Of a DNA stretch of 64,000 bases, positions 1-11,179 are shown piece by piece. Position 1 is the first letter of the stretch. Each line of letters opens with the position of its first letter. The notes beneath the pieces were generated by a model that was given only the letters and a program-made list of their open reading frames with translations, was not told the origin of the DNA and made no database searches. A program made the translations under genes and the position numbers. The stretch comes from Pilaira anomala (taxonomy: Eukaryota > Mucoromycota > Mucoromycetes > Mucorales > Mucoraceae), in contig JAIXMQ010000047.1 of the NCBI GenBank assembly GCA_025716855.1, positions 124,001 through 188,000 of the forward strand. Direction: 5' to 3'.

Positions 1-1380
1 CGAGCTTCCTACCCCGAATGCAAAGGCTCATTTACATCAGGTAATGACAGTATTAATCGACAAGTAACAACAGTGGTTGTAGACAATCTCAGATCAGTCA
101 TTACTACCAGTCTACCTCACACCCTGGTGCTTAGCAGAACAAGTACAGCTGCTCGATCAACTGGAAGCCCGGCCAGGCTAAAGCATGACAATCTATGCCT
201 ACAACCACCAACCTAGAATACACATATGCAAAAAAGTAGAAAAAGTCAGCACTTTTGTCTTTTATCTTTTATCATGTTAATTTACTTACAATAGATCGAA
301 ATATGACAGGTATTAAAGACGATATAAGGGACTGTCATCAAAGCAACCCTAACACCCAGGTGTCAGAATCAACTTTAGGATATTAAACGAGCTTCCTACC
401 CCGTATGCAAAGGCTCATTCACATCAGGTAATGACAGTATTAATCGTCAAGTAACAACAGTGGTTGTAGACAATCTCAGATCAGTCATTACTACCAGTCT
501 ACCTCACACCCGGGTGCTTAGCAGAACAAGTACAGCTGCTCGATCAACTGGAAGCCCGGCCAGGCTAAAGCATGACAATCTATGCCTACAACCACCAACC
601 TAGAATACACATATGCAAAAAAGTAGAACAAGTCAGTACTTTTATCTTTTATCTTTTATCTTTTATCATGTTAATTTACTTACAATAGAACCACACAAGA
701 CAGGTTTTAAAGACGATATAAGGGACTGTCACCAAAGCAACCCTAACACCCAGGTGCCAGAATCAACTTTAGGATATTAAACGAGCTTCCTACCCCGTAT
801 GCAAAGGCTCATTCACATCAGGTAATGACAGTATTAATCGTCAAGTAACAACAGTGGTTGTAGACAATCTCAGATCAGTCATTACTACCAGTCTACCTCA
901 CACCCTGGTGCTTAGCAGAACAAGTACAGCTGCTCGATCAACTGGAAGCCCGGCCAGGCTAAAGCATGACAATCTATGCCTACAACCACCAACCTAGAAT
1001 ACACATATGCAAAAAAGTAGAAGAAGTTAGCACTTTTATCTTTTATCTTTTATCATGTTAATTTACTTACAACAGAACCATACAAGACAGGTTTTAAAGA
1101 CGATATAAGGGACTGTCACCAAAGCAACCCTAACACCCAGGTGTCAGAATTAGCTAAAGGATATTAAACGAGCTTCCTACCCCGAATGCAAAGGCTCATT
1201 TACATCAGGTAATGACAGTATTAATCGTCAAGTAACAACAGTGGTTGTAGACAATCTCAGACCAGTCAATACTACCAGTCTACCTCACACCCAGGTGCTT
1301 AATAGAACAAGTACAGCTGCTCGATCAACTGGAAGCCCGGCCAAGCTAAAGCATGACAATCTATGCCTACAACAACCACT
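1..1380. repeat. Tandem array of ~390-bp units (3 full + 1 partial)
   Basis: Each unit begins with cgagcttcctacccc, at positions 1, 388, 782 and 1169, which gives periods of 387, 394 and 387 bp. The fourth unit diverges after about 1370. Differences are mostly single bases and a variable run of tcttttatcttttatc (for example near 640-665), so slippage explains part of the length change. Each unit carries two near-palindromes of the form cacccNggtg, perfect in unit 2 (cacccgggtg near 508). No ORF is conserved through the units. The array starts at or before the window edge, so its true copy number is unknown. Confidence 0.95.
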
Positions 1381-2004
1381 GCTACGTTTAGTTGAAAAGA
1401 GAAAAAAAAAAATAATGCAAGTCGGAAAACACTGTAGTTGGTATCAACGTCATACTAAATATGATTGGTTGAAAAGAGTTAAAACAGTCAATGACCATAA
1501 GTAGTCTACACATATTGCTAAAATCTTTAAGACGCATAAATAAATGCTTGATACATAGTTAAGTTTTAAGAACCACTTGGCTGTATGTAAGGTTGAGGGA
1601 AAGTCTTTAGTTTGACGGTTGAAGCAAAGCAACACCGTGATCCCAGAATCTTTTATGCAAATTTGGCTGTAATCCTACTTGATATCGTTCATTTTCGGAA
1701 ACAAGTTACAAGTAATCAATCCTTCCTTTTCTCATTTGGATTCTAATATAAAAGGAGTAGCTGGTTCTAATTAGTTATGTAGCTGGGACTATTTTTCTGA
1801 ATTTTTCGGGTTTCATTTGTAAAATTGTGAGTGTTTCTATACGCGCCGCCTTTTACACATTCAAAGTGGATTCGTATTGCAGTAGAACGAGCAATAACCA
1901 ATTCGAAATTGTTGTCTACAGCTAGTTTTTTTTAAAAAAATTACTTTAAAATTTTCAGTATTTATTTTATTGAATAATTAGAAAAGCTTAATAGTTCAAG
2001 ACAT
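1381..2004. other. Gene-free spacer after the array
   Basis: No convincing gene is seen. The stretch 1883-2003 is repeated almost exactly at 8497-8619, where it is fused to a piece of the tandem-array unit. Short ORFs on both strands here have no recognisable content. Confidence 0.6.
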
Positions 2005-2958
2005 AGAGAGTTGTGAGAACTTTTTTTATTCACGAAATCGGAATAGTAAAACTGACGTTACATTTCGAAATTTCGAAATTACCAAAATGGAAATGGTCAA
2101 AAGTTGCATTACGATACTCATACCTAATTTCTCTCTTCTCTTTTCATTAATAAAAATGTCTACCCATCACCTTTTAACTATTGCCGAGATCTTGACGGAG
2201 AGATTAATTAACCTTATTGAAAAAGAATCAGAAAATGAAGACGATTTATTCACTCGATTAGGTCCCAATCACAGAGCCTATGCCTTGCACAATCATCGCC
2301 AGAGGTTAGACTTTGCCTCCTTGGACGAGGATTTGTGTAAGCTCTTGTTTCATTTTACGTACGCAGAGATAAAGAGAATAACCTGAACAAATCTCTTTTA
2401 GAAGCAACTCGTCTCAAAGTTTTACAATGAATCGAGACTATGCTTTAGCTATTATGCTTAGACGTTTAGCATATCCATCAAGACTGACTGATTTAGAATT
2501 GATTTTAACATAGTATATGCAACAATTGGGATGGTTTTTAACTAGATGATAGAGCTATTGTATATCAGATTTGAACAAGGGCTTAGGCTCAATAGAACTT
2601 TGTTGGTGTTGTTGTGTTGTTGACAGATAAGTCTGCGTTGAGGAAGTCGTAAGTATTGTTAGACATTTGAAATATTGTTATGTATACAGAAGAAGAAATA
2701 AATAAACCATAATGCTTTTGTAAAGCTCTTAAAACCATGACAATGACATGATGTATGTATGTACATAGCACTAAAATCAAGAAATATGACAAATAGTTGT
2801 GTATGTGATTGGATAAAATATTTCGTGAATAACGAGCTTTTATTCACAGAATTTTCGAGGATAACTCGACGTTATTCACGAAATGTGGTGTAACGTATGG
2901 CCACGATTTCCTTTTTTAATAAATTTCAGGAGTAAATAGCCAGCTCCCACAACTCTCT
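2005..2958. mobile_element. Short PIF/Harbinger-like element with ~17-bp inverted ends
   Basis: The left end agagagttgtgagaact (2005-2021) matches the reverse complement of agctcccacaactctct (2942-2958) with two mismatches. A further pair of motifs, ttattcacgaaat, lies near both ends in a subterminal position. The interior carries a dead fragment of a Harbinger-type transposase. At about 950 bp, with no DDE catalytic domain, it is a non-autonomous or decayed copy. The sequence shared with 8497-8619 stops exactly at the left end, which supports the boundary. The target duplication is unclear; both ends abut TA-rich sequence. Confidence 0.7.
2156..2513 (+). pseudogene. Harbinger-type (DDE_Tnp_4) transposase N-terminal fragment
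   Basis: The first frame reads from ATG 2156 through an acidic stretch to FHFTYAEIKRIT, then hits a stop at 2384-2386. After a frame change the reading continues at about 2427 as RDYALAIMLRRLAYPSRL and then TDLELI, before a TAG at 2511. The LRRLAYPSRLTDLE motif is typical of the N-terminal region of Harbinger-like transposases in Mucorales. The downstream catalytic domain is absent. At least one frameshift and an early stop make this a pseudogene. It lies wholly inside the element bounded by the 17-bp inverted ends. Confidence 0.75.
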
Positions 2959-3500
2959 AATATTTTACATAATGTTGAAGACAAGACGATAATAATTCAC
3001 GCAGCTTGAACATATTTTTTATTTAATCTTTTATTACAGTGTGATATGTCATTGTAATTATTTGTTTTGTATCAAAATTTACAAGTTTAATTGAACCTGG
3101 GGGGATAAAATGAGGGATATTCTAGCTAAACAATATGACATAATAGCCTATGCAATACTCATATTGGCAACTAATCATCAAAGAAGTACCTTTCCGTCCG
3201 GATTACATCATCAAAACTATCAACCATCAAGCTCCAATCTTACTCACTAATCCTTCGACACTCGACTAACCATCCTTTTCGCTCAACTTATCACTTCCTC
3301 TCTACTTTTTCCTTATTCTCTTCCCCCATTTTTTTTTATTTTAATCAAGTCCCACCTCTCTGCGCATGTATGACTCTTTAGTTTAATAAAAAACTTAATT
3401 TACAAAAAAAAAAAATAAAAAAAAAAGTGAGCATAAGGAATAAATATTATTAAGTGATAATAGGTTTAAATATATTCATAGGATTTTTTTTATTTTATTT
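2959..3500. other. Gene-free region, 3' flank of the unknown minus-strand gene
   Basis: No gene is recognised. The part from about 3430 shares sequence (ggaataaatatt...aagtgataatagg) with 13400-13450 in inverted orientation, marking the outer limit of the inverted duplication. A-rich runs occur at 3405-3426. Confidence 0.6.
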
Positions 3501-3504
3501 TTTT

Positions 3505-5180
3505 TTAGGTTGTGAGGTTGTGAGGAGAAGGAGGAATTTTTGTTTCACTATCACGATTAGCGACCCAAGTTCCTCTGGTCCAGCTTTTTTTATTTCCTAT
3601 AAAAAGCTTCTTCTCAGATTCTTGATTGTATTTCTCGCTTTTGATATTTTTCGTGTTTTGTTTAAAACATGTTTTCTCCTCTTGGTTCTTATTTTTAATG
3701 CTTAACACAGTTCTCTAAAATGTAGGAATTTAGTTAAAATGTATTCGTTCCTTCTAAAAACAACTTACCTTAAACGATAAAAGGTTAAAAGCAATCTTAA
3801 GCATATCTTCTACTCGAGAGAGAGAATTGGTTATAGAACCAAAAAATACTTCATTAGCCACATAGAGGCCGGGAGCAGAGAGAGAAAGGTTTAGAATCAC
3901 CAAGTCTAGACCACAGATTTGTAAACAATCAACATTATCAACGTTGTGGCCTTTGTCGATGTACATGTCAATAATATTTTTGGATTCTACCATCAACTTG
4001 CAATGGTCTGATTGATACTTTAAGAGACCTGGATCTTCTTTGGATGCTTCAAGGACTGCAGTATCAGTTTCTTTGTTGAATCTTTGTACTGTTTCATCCT
4101 GTAAAATTCTCAAATCTACTTTCATATTATTTTTAGATTGGATATCATCCAATGAAAGTGTTGTATCTCCCCTAAAAAGAATTAATGATATAATTTTAAT
4201 ATCAAGTACGTAATGATGTGCTACTTATTTGAGTCAACTGAAATAGCTTACCAAGTCAGTCTCAAGCCAGAACGTTCAAACAATTTTTCCATTATGGGTG
4301 ACCAGAATTTACAAAGGTAGTCCCATTCAGACTTATTAAAGTTATCATCAAAAACATATTTATGATGTTTTTGTAACTTCAGAACTGATGTAATAAAAAA
4401 AAGACAAAAGTCTTCTTCATCCCATTCTTCATTTTCTTCTACATCATATTTTTGAGAGAGTGATTTTGATGTATTGTATAGTTTATACCAATTATAAGAC
4501 CGAGGTCTTTCTTCTTTATAGCTTGTAAGTAATGGGCTTAAGTTAACTTTGACACTATCGTATTGATCAATTTGGTATTTTTTTGGGGGGAACTTATTTT
4601 TTAACCATCTCCATTGAACAACGTCGAATAGTGTATTTTGACCTTTAGGAAAATCAAATGAAAGGTCGAGAATGGAATTTAAACCAAGACTAAATGAATT
4701 TATATTAATAATAGGTCTATTTACGTAAGAATATAAACATCCGGCAAATATTTGTAAGCCGATGTTGGCGTACCTTATGATGGTTTGGTCATTGATTTCA
4801 GCTGACTTGAAACAAGGATATATTTCAAGAGCTTTGTTCTTGATGTGTGAACCGACTGAGCAGCTCAAATTAGGGGCAAATACTTCATCTTTCTCTTCCA
4901 CCTATACATAAATGTATATGTTAGTGTAATGTAATATAACGTTGTCTTTAGATACATACTTCCCCAAAAGGGATTACAGGAGATTGAGATACATCTTTTC
5001 CTTTGAGTTTTTTAAGTTTATTGTCTACTACTTGGTTTAATTCATACTCTACAATAACTAGCTCCTTCTCCTTTCTTTTCTGCGACAAAGCTTGAGCAGA
5101 AGATTCCTATTTAAAATGATTTAATTAAATTCGTCTCCAAGATTCAATATAATACTTACAGGATAGTTGTTTGGGTTCAT
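3505..5180 (-). CDS. Five-exon protein of unknown function, intact copy of an inverted pair
   Basis: Function is not known. Joining exons 5180-5160, 5106-4960, 4901-4252, 4171-3769 and 3714-3505 at GT/AG sites gives one uninterrupted frame of 476 residues starting MNPNNYPESSAQALSQKRKE. The middle contains a Trp-rich block (SEWDYLCKFWSPIMEKLF), followed across an intron by LRLTWGDT and KVDLRILQD. The C-terminus is basic (KKSWTRGTW). I see no signal peptide, membrane span or enzyme motif. The FWSPI...LRLxWGDT pattern resembles a hypothetical-protein family that I recall as multi-copy in Mucorales; that is memory, not a search. A degenerate inverted copy lies at 12038-13370. The open frame across five exons suggests the gene is still under constraint or only recently copied. 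Confidence 0.75.
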
Positions 5181-5657
5181 TTTGTAAAAAATATAAAAAT
5201 ATAAAAAAAGAATAGAGAGACTTTGGAGGAAAAGATAAAAAAAAAGGAAAAAGATAAAGAAATAAGATAAAGATAAAGAAAACGAAAAAGAAAACATAAA
5301 AAAAAAATGGTTTATTTATAATGTGATTAAATGAACATGTTTATTGGATGGTTTTTGAAAATTAGACGTAAGACGCTAAATGCTCCCTAACCTTGTAGTC
5401 ACATGTGAGGACATTCTAAAGATATTCGCGACCTTATCACAAAGGGTACTTTGTTTATGTTTCCAAGTGTTTTTATTTTTCTCCGGGAGTCTTTCTCAAT
5501 TTTGCTAAAAAAATACAATCATGGGTCCGATGTCATCTGATACTGTTCGCTTCCACAAATAAAGCTAAAATCACCTTGAATACTAATTCTTGTCGATCTC
5601 ATCCACAGAAAAGCACATTGAAAAATAAATAAAACACTTCCAAGAAAAAAGTAATTT
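5181..5657. other. Upstream region of unknown gene; stray terminal-repeat fragment
   Basis: The 5' flank of the minus-strand gene is purine-rich on this strand (5200-5310). At 5482-5494 the 13-mer tccgggagtcttt is identical to 7302-7314, which directly follows the right end of the mariner element. The next bases (tttctcaattttgct) resemble the inner part of that element's right inverted repeat. It is probably a leftover end of another copy. No gene is seen. Confidence 0.45.
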
Positions 5658-5659
5658 TA

Positions 5660-7299
5660 AAATGAGAAATTTGAAGTCAGATTTGATAAAAGGTGGTTTT
5701 CAGTAAAATTAAGAAAAGGTTAGAGCTAAATTGATAAAAGTTCAAGAAAGCTCTTCTTTTTAAAGTAATAATAATAAAAAAATTATCATAACAATGAACA
5801 CTGATTTAGAAATGAACGAGTTAAGTCTCCAACAAGAAGACGAGGAACAAACCACCGAGATTTACGTCAGAATGACTGTCTATGATGAGATCTAAATGGC
5901 AAACTACTATGACTTCTTCGGATGCTATGGATCTCGATGAAGAAGTCAATGAAGAGGTAACAGCTCTTGAATCAGAGGCAAATAATTCGAACGAAGAGAA
6001 CAGGGAGGATGAGAATGACGATAATAATAAATTATCAAAGCCTAACGTCGAGGAATTTGCCAAAAAGCTTGCTAGTAATTGTAAAGAACCTGAGAAGACC
6101 CTGAAGTATTATAGAAAGTACAACCAGGAACAAATTAAAGAGTTATCCATTTGATAATAGAACTGATTCCTGTAAAAAATTCAGCTTTACGTATAAGTAT
6201 TGCTTTAAGCTCTGCCTACCGTTTCCAAAAACAATGAACAGAAGAAGGAACAATACACGAAGCAAAAAAAAAGGGGCCGTGTTACTGGAACTGTTTCTGA
6301 TTGAAGGAAGAACACACCTTGTTTTTAACAAAAATTGTGGTTGACTTTGCAACTATCACTATCGCTCAGATGAGGGAGATGCTGCATCAGGAATTTCCTG
6401 GATTGTCTGTCAGTAAGTCTTCTGTTTATAGACATGCTAGAAACAATTGTGCTTTGTCTATGAAAAATTAGAGAAAATAATTGATACTAGAAACTCGGAC
6501 GAAACAATTCAGAAGAGAAAAAATACAGTAATGGAATGGATAGCTAACAGCGAGTTCGATTTTGAGAAAAACTGTATATCTTTAGACGAAGCAGGTTTAA
6601 ATCTTCATATGACTAGAACTCGAGGTTGGTCAAAGAACGGGAAGCCTGCGAAATCAGTGGTTCTATCAAACATAGGTACATCTATTACAATTCTTGGAGC
6701 TATTTCAGCTCAAGGTGTTATCGATATATCTTTGAGAAACCTATCACAGTTACCGGCTCTAAAAACAGAAAATCAGACGGAAAAGTTATTAAAACTACTG
6801 GTAGAATTGGAACGAGAACTGAGCATTATTTAGCATATCTCAGTAATGTGATAGACGTCTTGGATAAAAACGATATGAAAGGATTTTACTTAGTAATGGC
6901 CAATGCTCCTATTCATAAACCTGCTACAGTAAGAAACTTTATTGAGAAAAGAGGATACAAATGCGTTTATATTCCTCCCTATTCACCATTTCATAATTCT
7001 ATTGAGCTGTTTTGGTCGAAGGTAAAGTATGGTGTAGAAAGAAATCCATTTGATACTGGAGATACCTTGACACCAAGAATAATGGAGTCTTGTTCAAAGT
7101 GACTTTGGAAGACTACTAAGGATGGATTCGTCATTCTATCAGATTTTTTTGAAATGGAAAAAAATCTTAAGTCTTCTAATAAATTTATATTTTCTTGGAC
7201 TTTTATCAATTATTTTCTTGGTATTTATCAATTTAGCTCTAACTTTTTCTCAATTTTACTGGAAACCTTTTATCAAATCTGACTTCAAATTTCTCATTT
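5660..7299. mobile_element. Tc1/mariner (IS630-type) element, TA-flanked, inactive
   Basis: The left end aaatgagaaatttgaagtca (5660 on) and the reverse complement of the right end (7299 backwards) agree closely for about 80-90 bp, with small indels. Both ends are flanked by TA (5658-5659 and 7300-7301), the standard target duplication of this superfamily. The element is 1640 bp and contains a single transposase relic on the plus strand. The right end also carries an internal duplication of an attgataaa...ccaagaaaa motif. Confidence 0.85.
5795..7130 (+). pseudogene. Tc1/mariner-type DDE transposase, multiply broken
   Basis: An N-terminal acidic region starts at ATG 5795 and breaks at about 5885, continuing in another frame to LKYYRKYNQEQIKELSI (stop near 6152). 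The HTH part (6160-6460) is only recognisable in shifting frames. The catalytic core is clear: RNSDETIQKR, then ISLDEAGLN (first Asp), RTRGWSKNGKPA, SITILGAISA, then a frameshift near 6740-6790. It resumes with MKGFYLVMANAPIH, and PPYSPFHNSIELFWSKVK carries the final Glu. In active relatives the second motif is MDNAPIH; here the Asp is Ala (gcc), so the second catalytic residue is gone as well. Frameshifts plus the lost Asp make activity impossible. The match is to the transposase family common in Mucorales. Confidence 0.9.
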
Positions 7300-7301
7300 T
7301 A

Positions 7302-8117
7302 TCCGGGAGTCTTTGGGCGTTCCCAAGCAAAAAAATAATAATAAAACGGAAAAAGTATTAGAACAGGAAGGTTATTAGGTTTGGTTTGGCTTTTGAGAAT
7401 AAAATGGTCTAAGAACCCCTTACAACAATACTTCTACTGTATCGGTTTCAGCTTTCAGAGTGTTTTTTGGTTTTTGGTCAGACTGAAATCAGTTGTAAAT
7501 AAAGACTAAACCCCCCCCCCCTCTTTTTTTCTTTGTAACTAGAACTAGTTTTGTTTTTTAAGCTCATACAAAGATATGAAAGAAGTAATTATGGCTGTAG
7601 TGCAATTATATGTCATCATAATAGTGGTTTCAGAAGGGAATATTTCATATCGTGATACCAGTAAAGTGGCCAACCAAACAGATATATTAAGACAGGCTAT
7701 CATTCATGTAATTCCTAAAACTGGTCTGTTTAATCGGTTGCAGCACTAATGTCAGATCTGAAGCATTATTAAGGCATTATATACTTTTTTTTTTTGGTGT
7801 AATATACCAAGATCCTTCATCAAAGCTAATCAATATAATAATTTTTCAGATACCTGTTTCTCTCCCTGAAACCCTAAATTGAATATACACATCATATAAT
7901 CTTATTTCTTTTACCAAGGACGAATATTATCGAGAAAAGAAGTGTTCTTTTCTTTTCATTTATTTTAGGATTAAAGAGCTGATTATAAATTTTATTCTTC
8001 CAAGGCGAACTAGATCCAACTTACAAGCCTCATGGTTCTTCTATTTCTGTTTTTGTCCTTTGTTTCCAAAATATTTTGGCTTCTTTTGATTTACACCGTT
8101 TTTTTATAATCTTCGAG

Positions 8118-8159
<42 letters not shown>

Positions 8160-8266
8160 TGGGTCATGGATCCAATCTTCAGCAATTACTTGGAAGCGGC
8201 GGACTATACGGCTTTTATTATAGACTTTAAAAGACAAAACAAAATGTGATCAAAATGATGCCAATT
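7302..8266. other. Gene-free region with a T(38) tract
   Basis: No gene is recognised on either strand. A poly-T run spans 8121-8158, with a shorter C run near 7510-7520. It separates the mariner element from the deleted repeat copy. Confidence 0.6.
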
Positions 8267-8619
8267 CTTTTATCTTTTGTCATGTTAATTTACTTACAGT
8301 AGAACCACACAAGACAGGTTTTAAAGACGATATAAGGGACTGTCATCAAAGCAACCATAACACCCAGGTGCCAGAATTAACTTTAGGATATTAAACGAGC
8401 TTTCTACCCCGAATGCAAAGGCTCATTTACATCAGGTAATGACAGTATTAATCAACAAGTAACAACAGTGGTTGTAGACAATCTCAGATCAGTCAATAGA
8501 ACGAGCAATGACCAATTCGAAATTGTTGTCTACAGCTAGTTTTTTTTAAAAAAATTACTTTAAAATTTTCAGTATTTATTTTATTGAATAATTAGAAAAG
8601 CTTTATAGTTCAAGACATA
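8267..8619. repeat. Internally deleted copy of the tandem-array unit plus its 3' flank
   Basis: 8267-8497 matches the end of one array unit and the start of the next (compare 1031-1270). It is then joined directly to sequence matching 1885-2003 (agaacgagcaat...caagacata). The junction reads agtcaa-ta-gaacg, with the dinucleotide TA shared by both parents, so about 610 bp has been lost, apparently through microhomology. Homology to 1885-2003 ends precisely where the Harbinger-like element starts in the other copy. This copy therefore lacks that element. Confidence 0.85.
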
Positions 8620-8792
8620 ATTTGACTGAAGTAGGATTTTTTTATGCAAAAACCATTTTTTTTTCTATAATTTATTATACAAAAGGTAATTCTTCAGTAA
8701 AAAACTTAATATAAGTACATGTATATACCGTCACAAAACTTTTAATTAACAGGCTACTGTTGTAATGTCTTGAAACAATGCATTTTTTTTTA

Positions 8793-9867
8793 TCAGTCGA
8801 CAAGTATATCAACTACCCTGTCCCAGTAGCATTCCGAGTTATTATCTGAATCATCTGATGTTATCATGCGTATTTCTTGTTCATCATATTTTTTAGTAAA
8901 ACGGAAATCATTATAATTAATTGAAAAATTAACATATTTAATTTTGGACGAATTTTGTAAAATCTGTTTAACTTCGTCTGCTGGAAGTGGTTCATCTGAT
9001 TCTAGAAATTCTATCGTCAACCACAAAATTTCGAGTTTTTTGAATTTGGTTAAAATATATTCAAGTGCGGTTATACGCATACTTATTACACACAAGTCCA
9101 GCTTGGTTACACTTGTATTATCTAATGGTTCAGGAGAGCTGATACTGATTCTATCTACCTTTAATAATACATGTTGTAATGGTTGATTGATCTATGAATA
9201 AATCTGAATTTCCGAGTTGTAAATTGGTGTATTCAAAAGCAATCAATTTTGGAAATTTAGATACCAATTTGGTTAAATCTTCACTTCTCTCGAATCCTAT
9301 TATATTTCGTGAGCAAAATACGAAACAAGTGATGGTCGCTTTATATTTAATTTGAAGCTTCACGAGAAGATCAGTTGCATGAGAGCAATTTGACTCTGTT
9401 AATAGTGGTGTACGAAAGCATTGTATATGATCTAATTTTTTTGTACTATTGAGTAAAGTTTTCAAGTATTCACAAATATTGTTAAATTCAAATTCTACTG
9501 ATACCAAATTGGAGCACATGTGAAGTATATCGAGTAAATCTAAACTGGCCCTTTCTCGATTCATTTCAACCTCGGATTCTTTTACTTGGATATGGCTTAC
9601 TCTATCTGAAAAATGTTGTATGTCGTTTGCTAAGCTTGTGAGCTCATTTTCGTAAACTGTAACCGAAAGCTTACGCCTCAGTAATCCATGCGCCACTCGT
9701 CTCCACGTTTTACATACAGTTGAACAGATCATGAGATCTTCCTTTGACATGACATTTTTCATGAGGCGAAGTTTTCTTCCTGATTGAACTACTCCTACTG
9801 TTTGAATGTTTTCAAATACACGTTTCAATACTTCAAAAGGTAAAACATTTATAGATGTAATTGACAT
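8793..9867 (-). pseudogene. F-box protein with one frameshift
   Basis: Reading from ATG 9867, the protein begins MSITSINVLPFEVLKRVFEN and continues with MICSTVCKTWRRVA, a typical fungal F-box (about residues 7-60). A leucine-rich tail with LRR-like spacing (LLDILHMCSNLVSVEF) follows. The frame ends at 9151. The homologous continuation (SPEPLDNTSVTKLDL, then a long Leu-rich stretch ending DILVD) lies in another frame down to 8793. Removing four bases (agat, near 9188-9191) would restore a continuous frame, so a small insertion broke the gene. F-box proteins recruit substrates to SCF ubiquitin ligases; the target here is unknown. It may still yield a truncated 238-residue product, or a short intron I cannot define could bridge the frames. 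Confidence 0.7.
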
Positions 9868-10680
9868 TGGTTGGAAAATTTATAAACTTTATTATTAAAG
9901 AAAAAGAAAGTATTTATATTTAAAAAAAAATGGCTTAAATAAGGCTGTCCCAGTCTTCTGTTCTCTCTATGGACTGATTGATGACAATAAAGATGGGGGA
10001 CAGTAGCAGCAATAGCCAGCAATAAGAAAGGGTAGTAACATTATCATAGGCAATAGCAGTAACAAAATCATCCCCAACTGCACCAACAATAGCGCCAACA
10101 ATAGGACAAGCTTCAAAAGAAACGCAATAATATTGAAAAGTTTGCATTTCACTGGTATAGTGTATCAGGAAACATGTTCTCTTGCCCCCTTCACCATGAT
10201 TTCACCGCCTATAGCCTGCATTCCGACATATTTAGTTCATATTATACTTTTTTATAAAAAAAATATAGATACTCGTATATAAAGAAACAAGATATAAAAT
10301 TTTTATGCTCTATTTATACATATTGAATCATTTTCTTTGTTTCAAAAAAAAATCACACGAGAATGAATAATAACCACAAAACTTGATTAATACTCGTTTA
10401 TGAAGGATATGTTTCATTATTATCAAGGTCTGTTTATTTTATCACTTAATGGTTTATTTCTTTCAATAAGCATTGTATGTGTCCCACTAAAGAACTGTGA
10501 GGTGCCATTGAAAATAAATTTTAGTTAATTAGTCTCTTCTTTTTTCTAAATTAAAAACATGTAAAAAATTTCATTTAAAACGCACTATTATTGAGAGTGT
10601 AAAAAATACATACTTGAGTAAAATTTACTTAGTTCACATCTATAAATCAGGCGCTGCTTTCTATTCATATTATATCAAGA

Positions 10681-10724
<44 letters not shown>

Positions 10725-11159
10725 ACTTGGACGAGAATTCAAGATATAACATGTACAGTATTTGAGGTCCCTGGAAAGACATACATAAAGAATCCACAAC
10801 AGATTTTGAATATTTACTTACTTTAACTTTACATCTGAATTCACCGTGTATATTAATTAATTGCAAACCCTGAAGGCCGCTTACATATCAAACACAGTTT
10901 TATTGTTTAATCGCCTGAATCAATAATTATGAAGACGAAGGAACGAAAGCAGTGGTCTGCACCACATGATATATCGAAAATTGATTTATTACCTGGTCAT
11001 TTTTTTCTTTATCTTTATCTTTTTTTTTTTTACTTTTTTTTTAGTCCTTTATACTTTTTATTGTTCTTCATAATTTTATTTTATTCAAGCAAAACACAAA
11101 TATTCTTAACCACTACCGTTTTAACTTCTTGTTTGTTTACAAAACACTAAAATCAAAAA
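9868..11159. other. Gene-free region with an A(42) tract
   Basis: No supported gene. A poly-A run occupies 10682-10723. Minus-strand frames at 9935-10152 are Leu/Val-rich because of a gttgctattg-type simple sequence; I do not treat them as genes. Confidence 0.55.
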
Positions 11160-11179
11160 CTAAAATCTCGGCTGGGGAT

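Noticed and set aside
1..1380. Tandem array considered as a CRISPR array
   Set aside because: Units are nearly 390 bp and repeat throughout, with no short repeats separated by unique spacers; the genome is clearly eukaryotic.
1241..1504. ORF across the last array unit
   Set aside because: The frame is not open in the other units and ends in low-complexity sequence; it is a by-product of the repeat.
9935..10152. Leu/Val-rich minus-strand ORFs
   Set aside because: They derive from a gttgctattg-like simple sequence read in two frames, with no domain or splice support.
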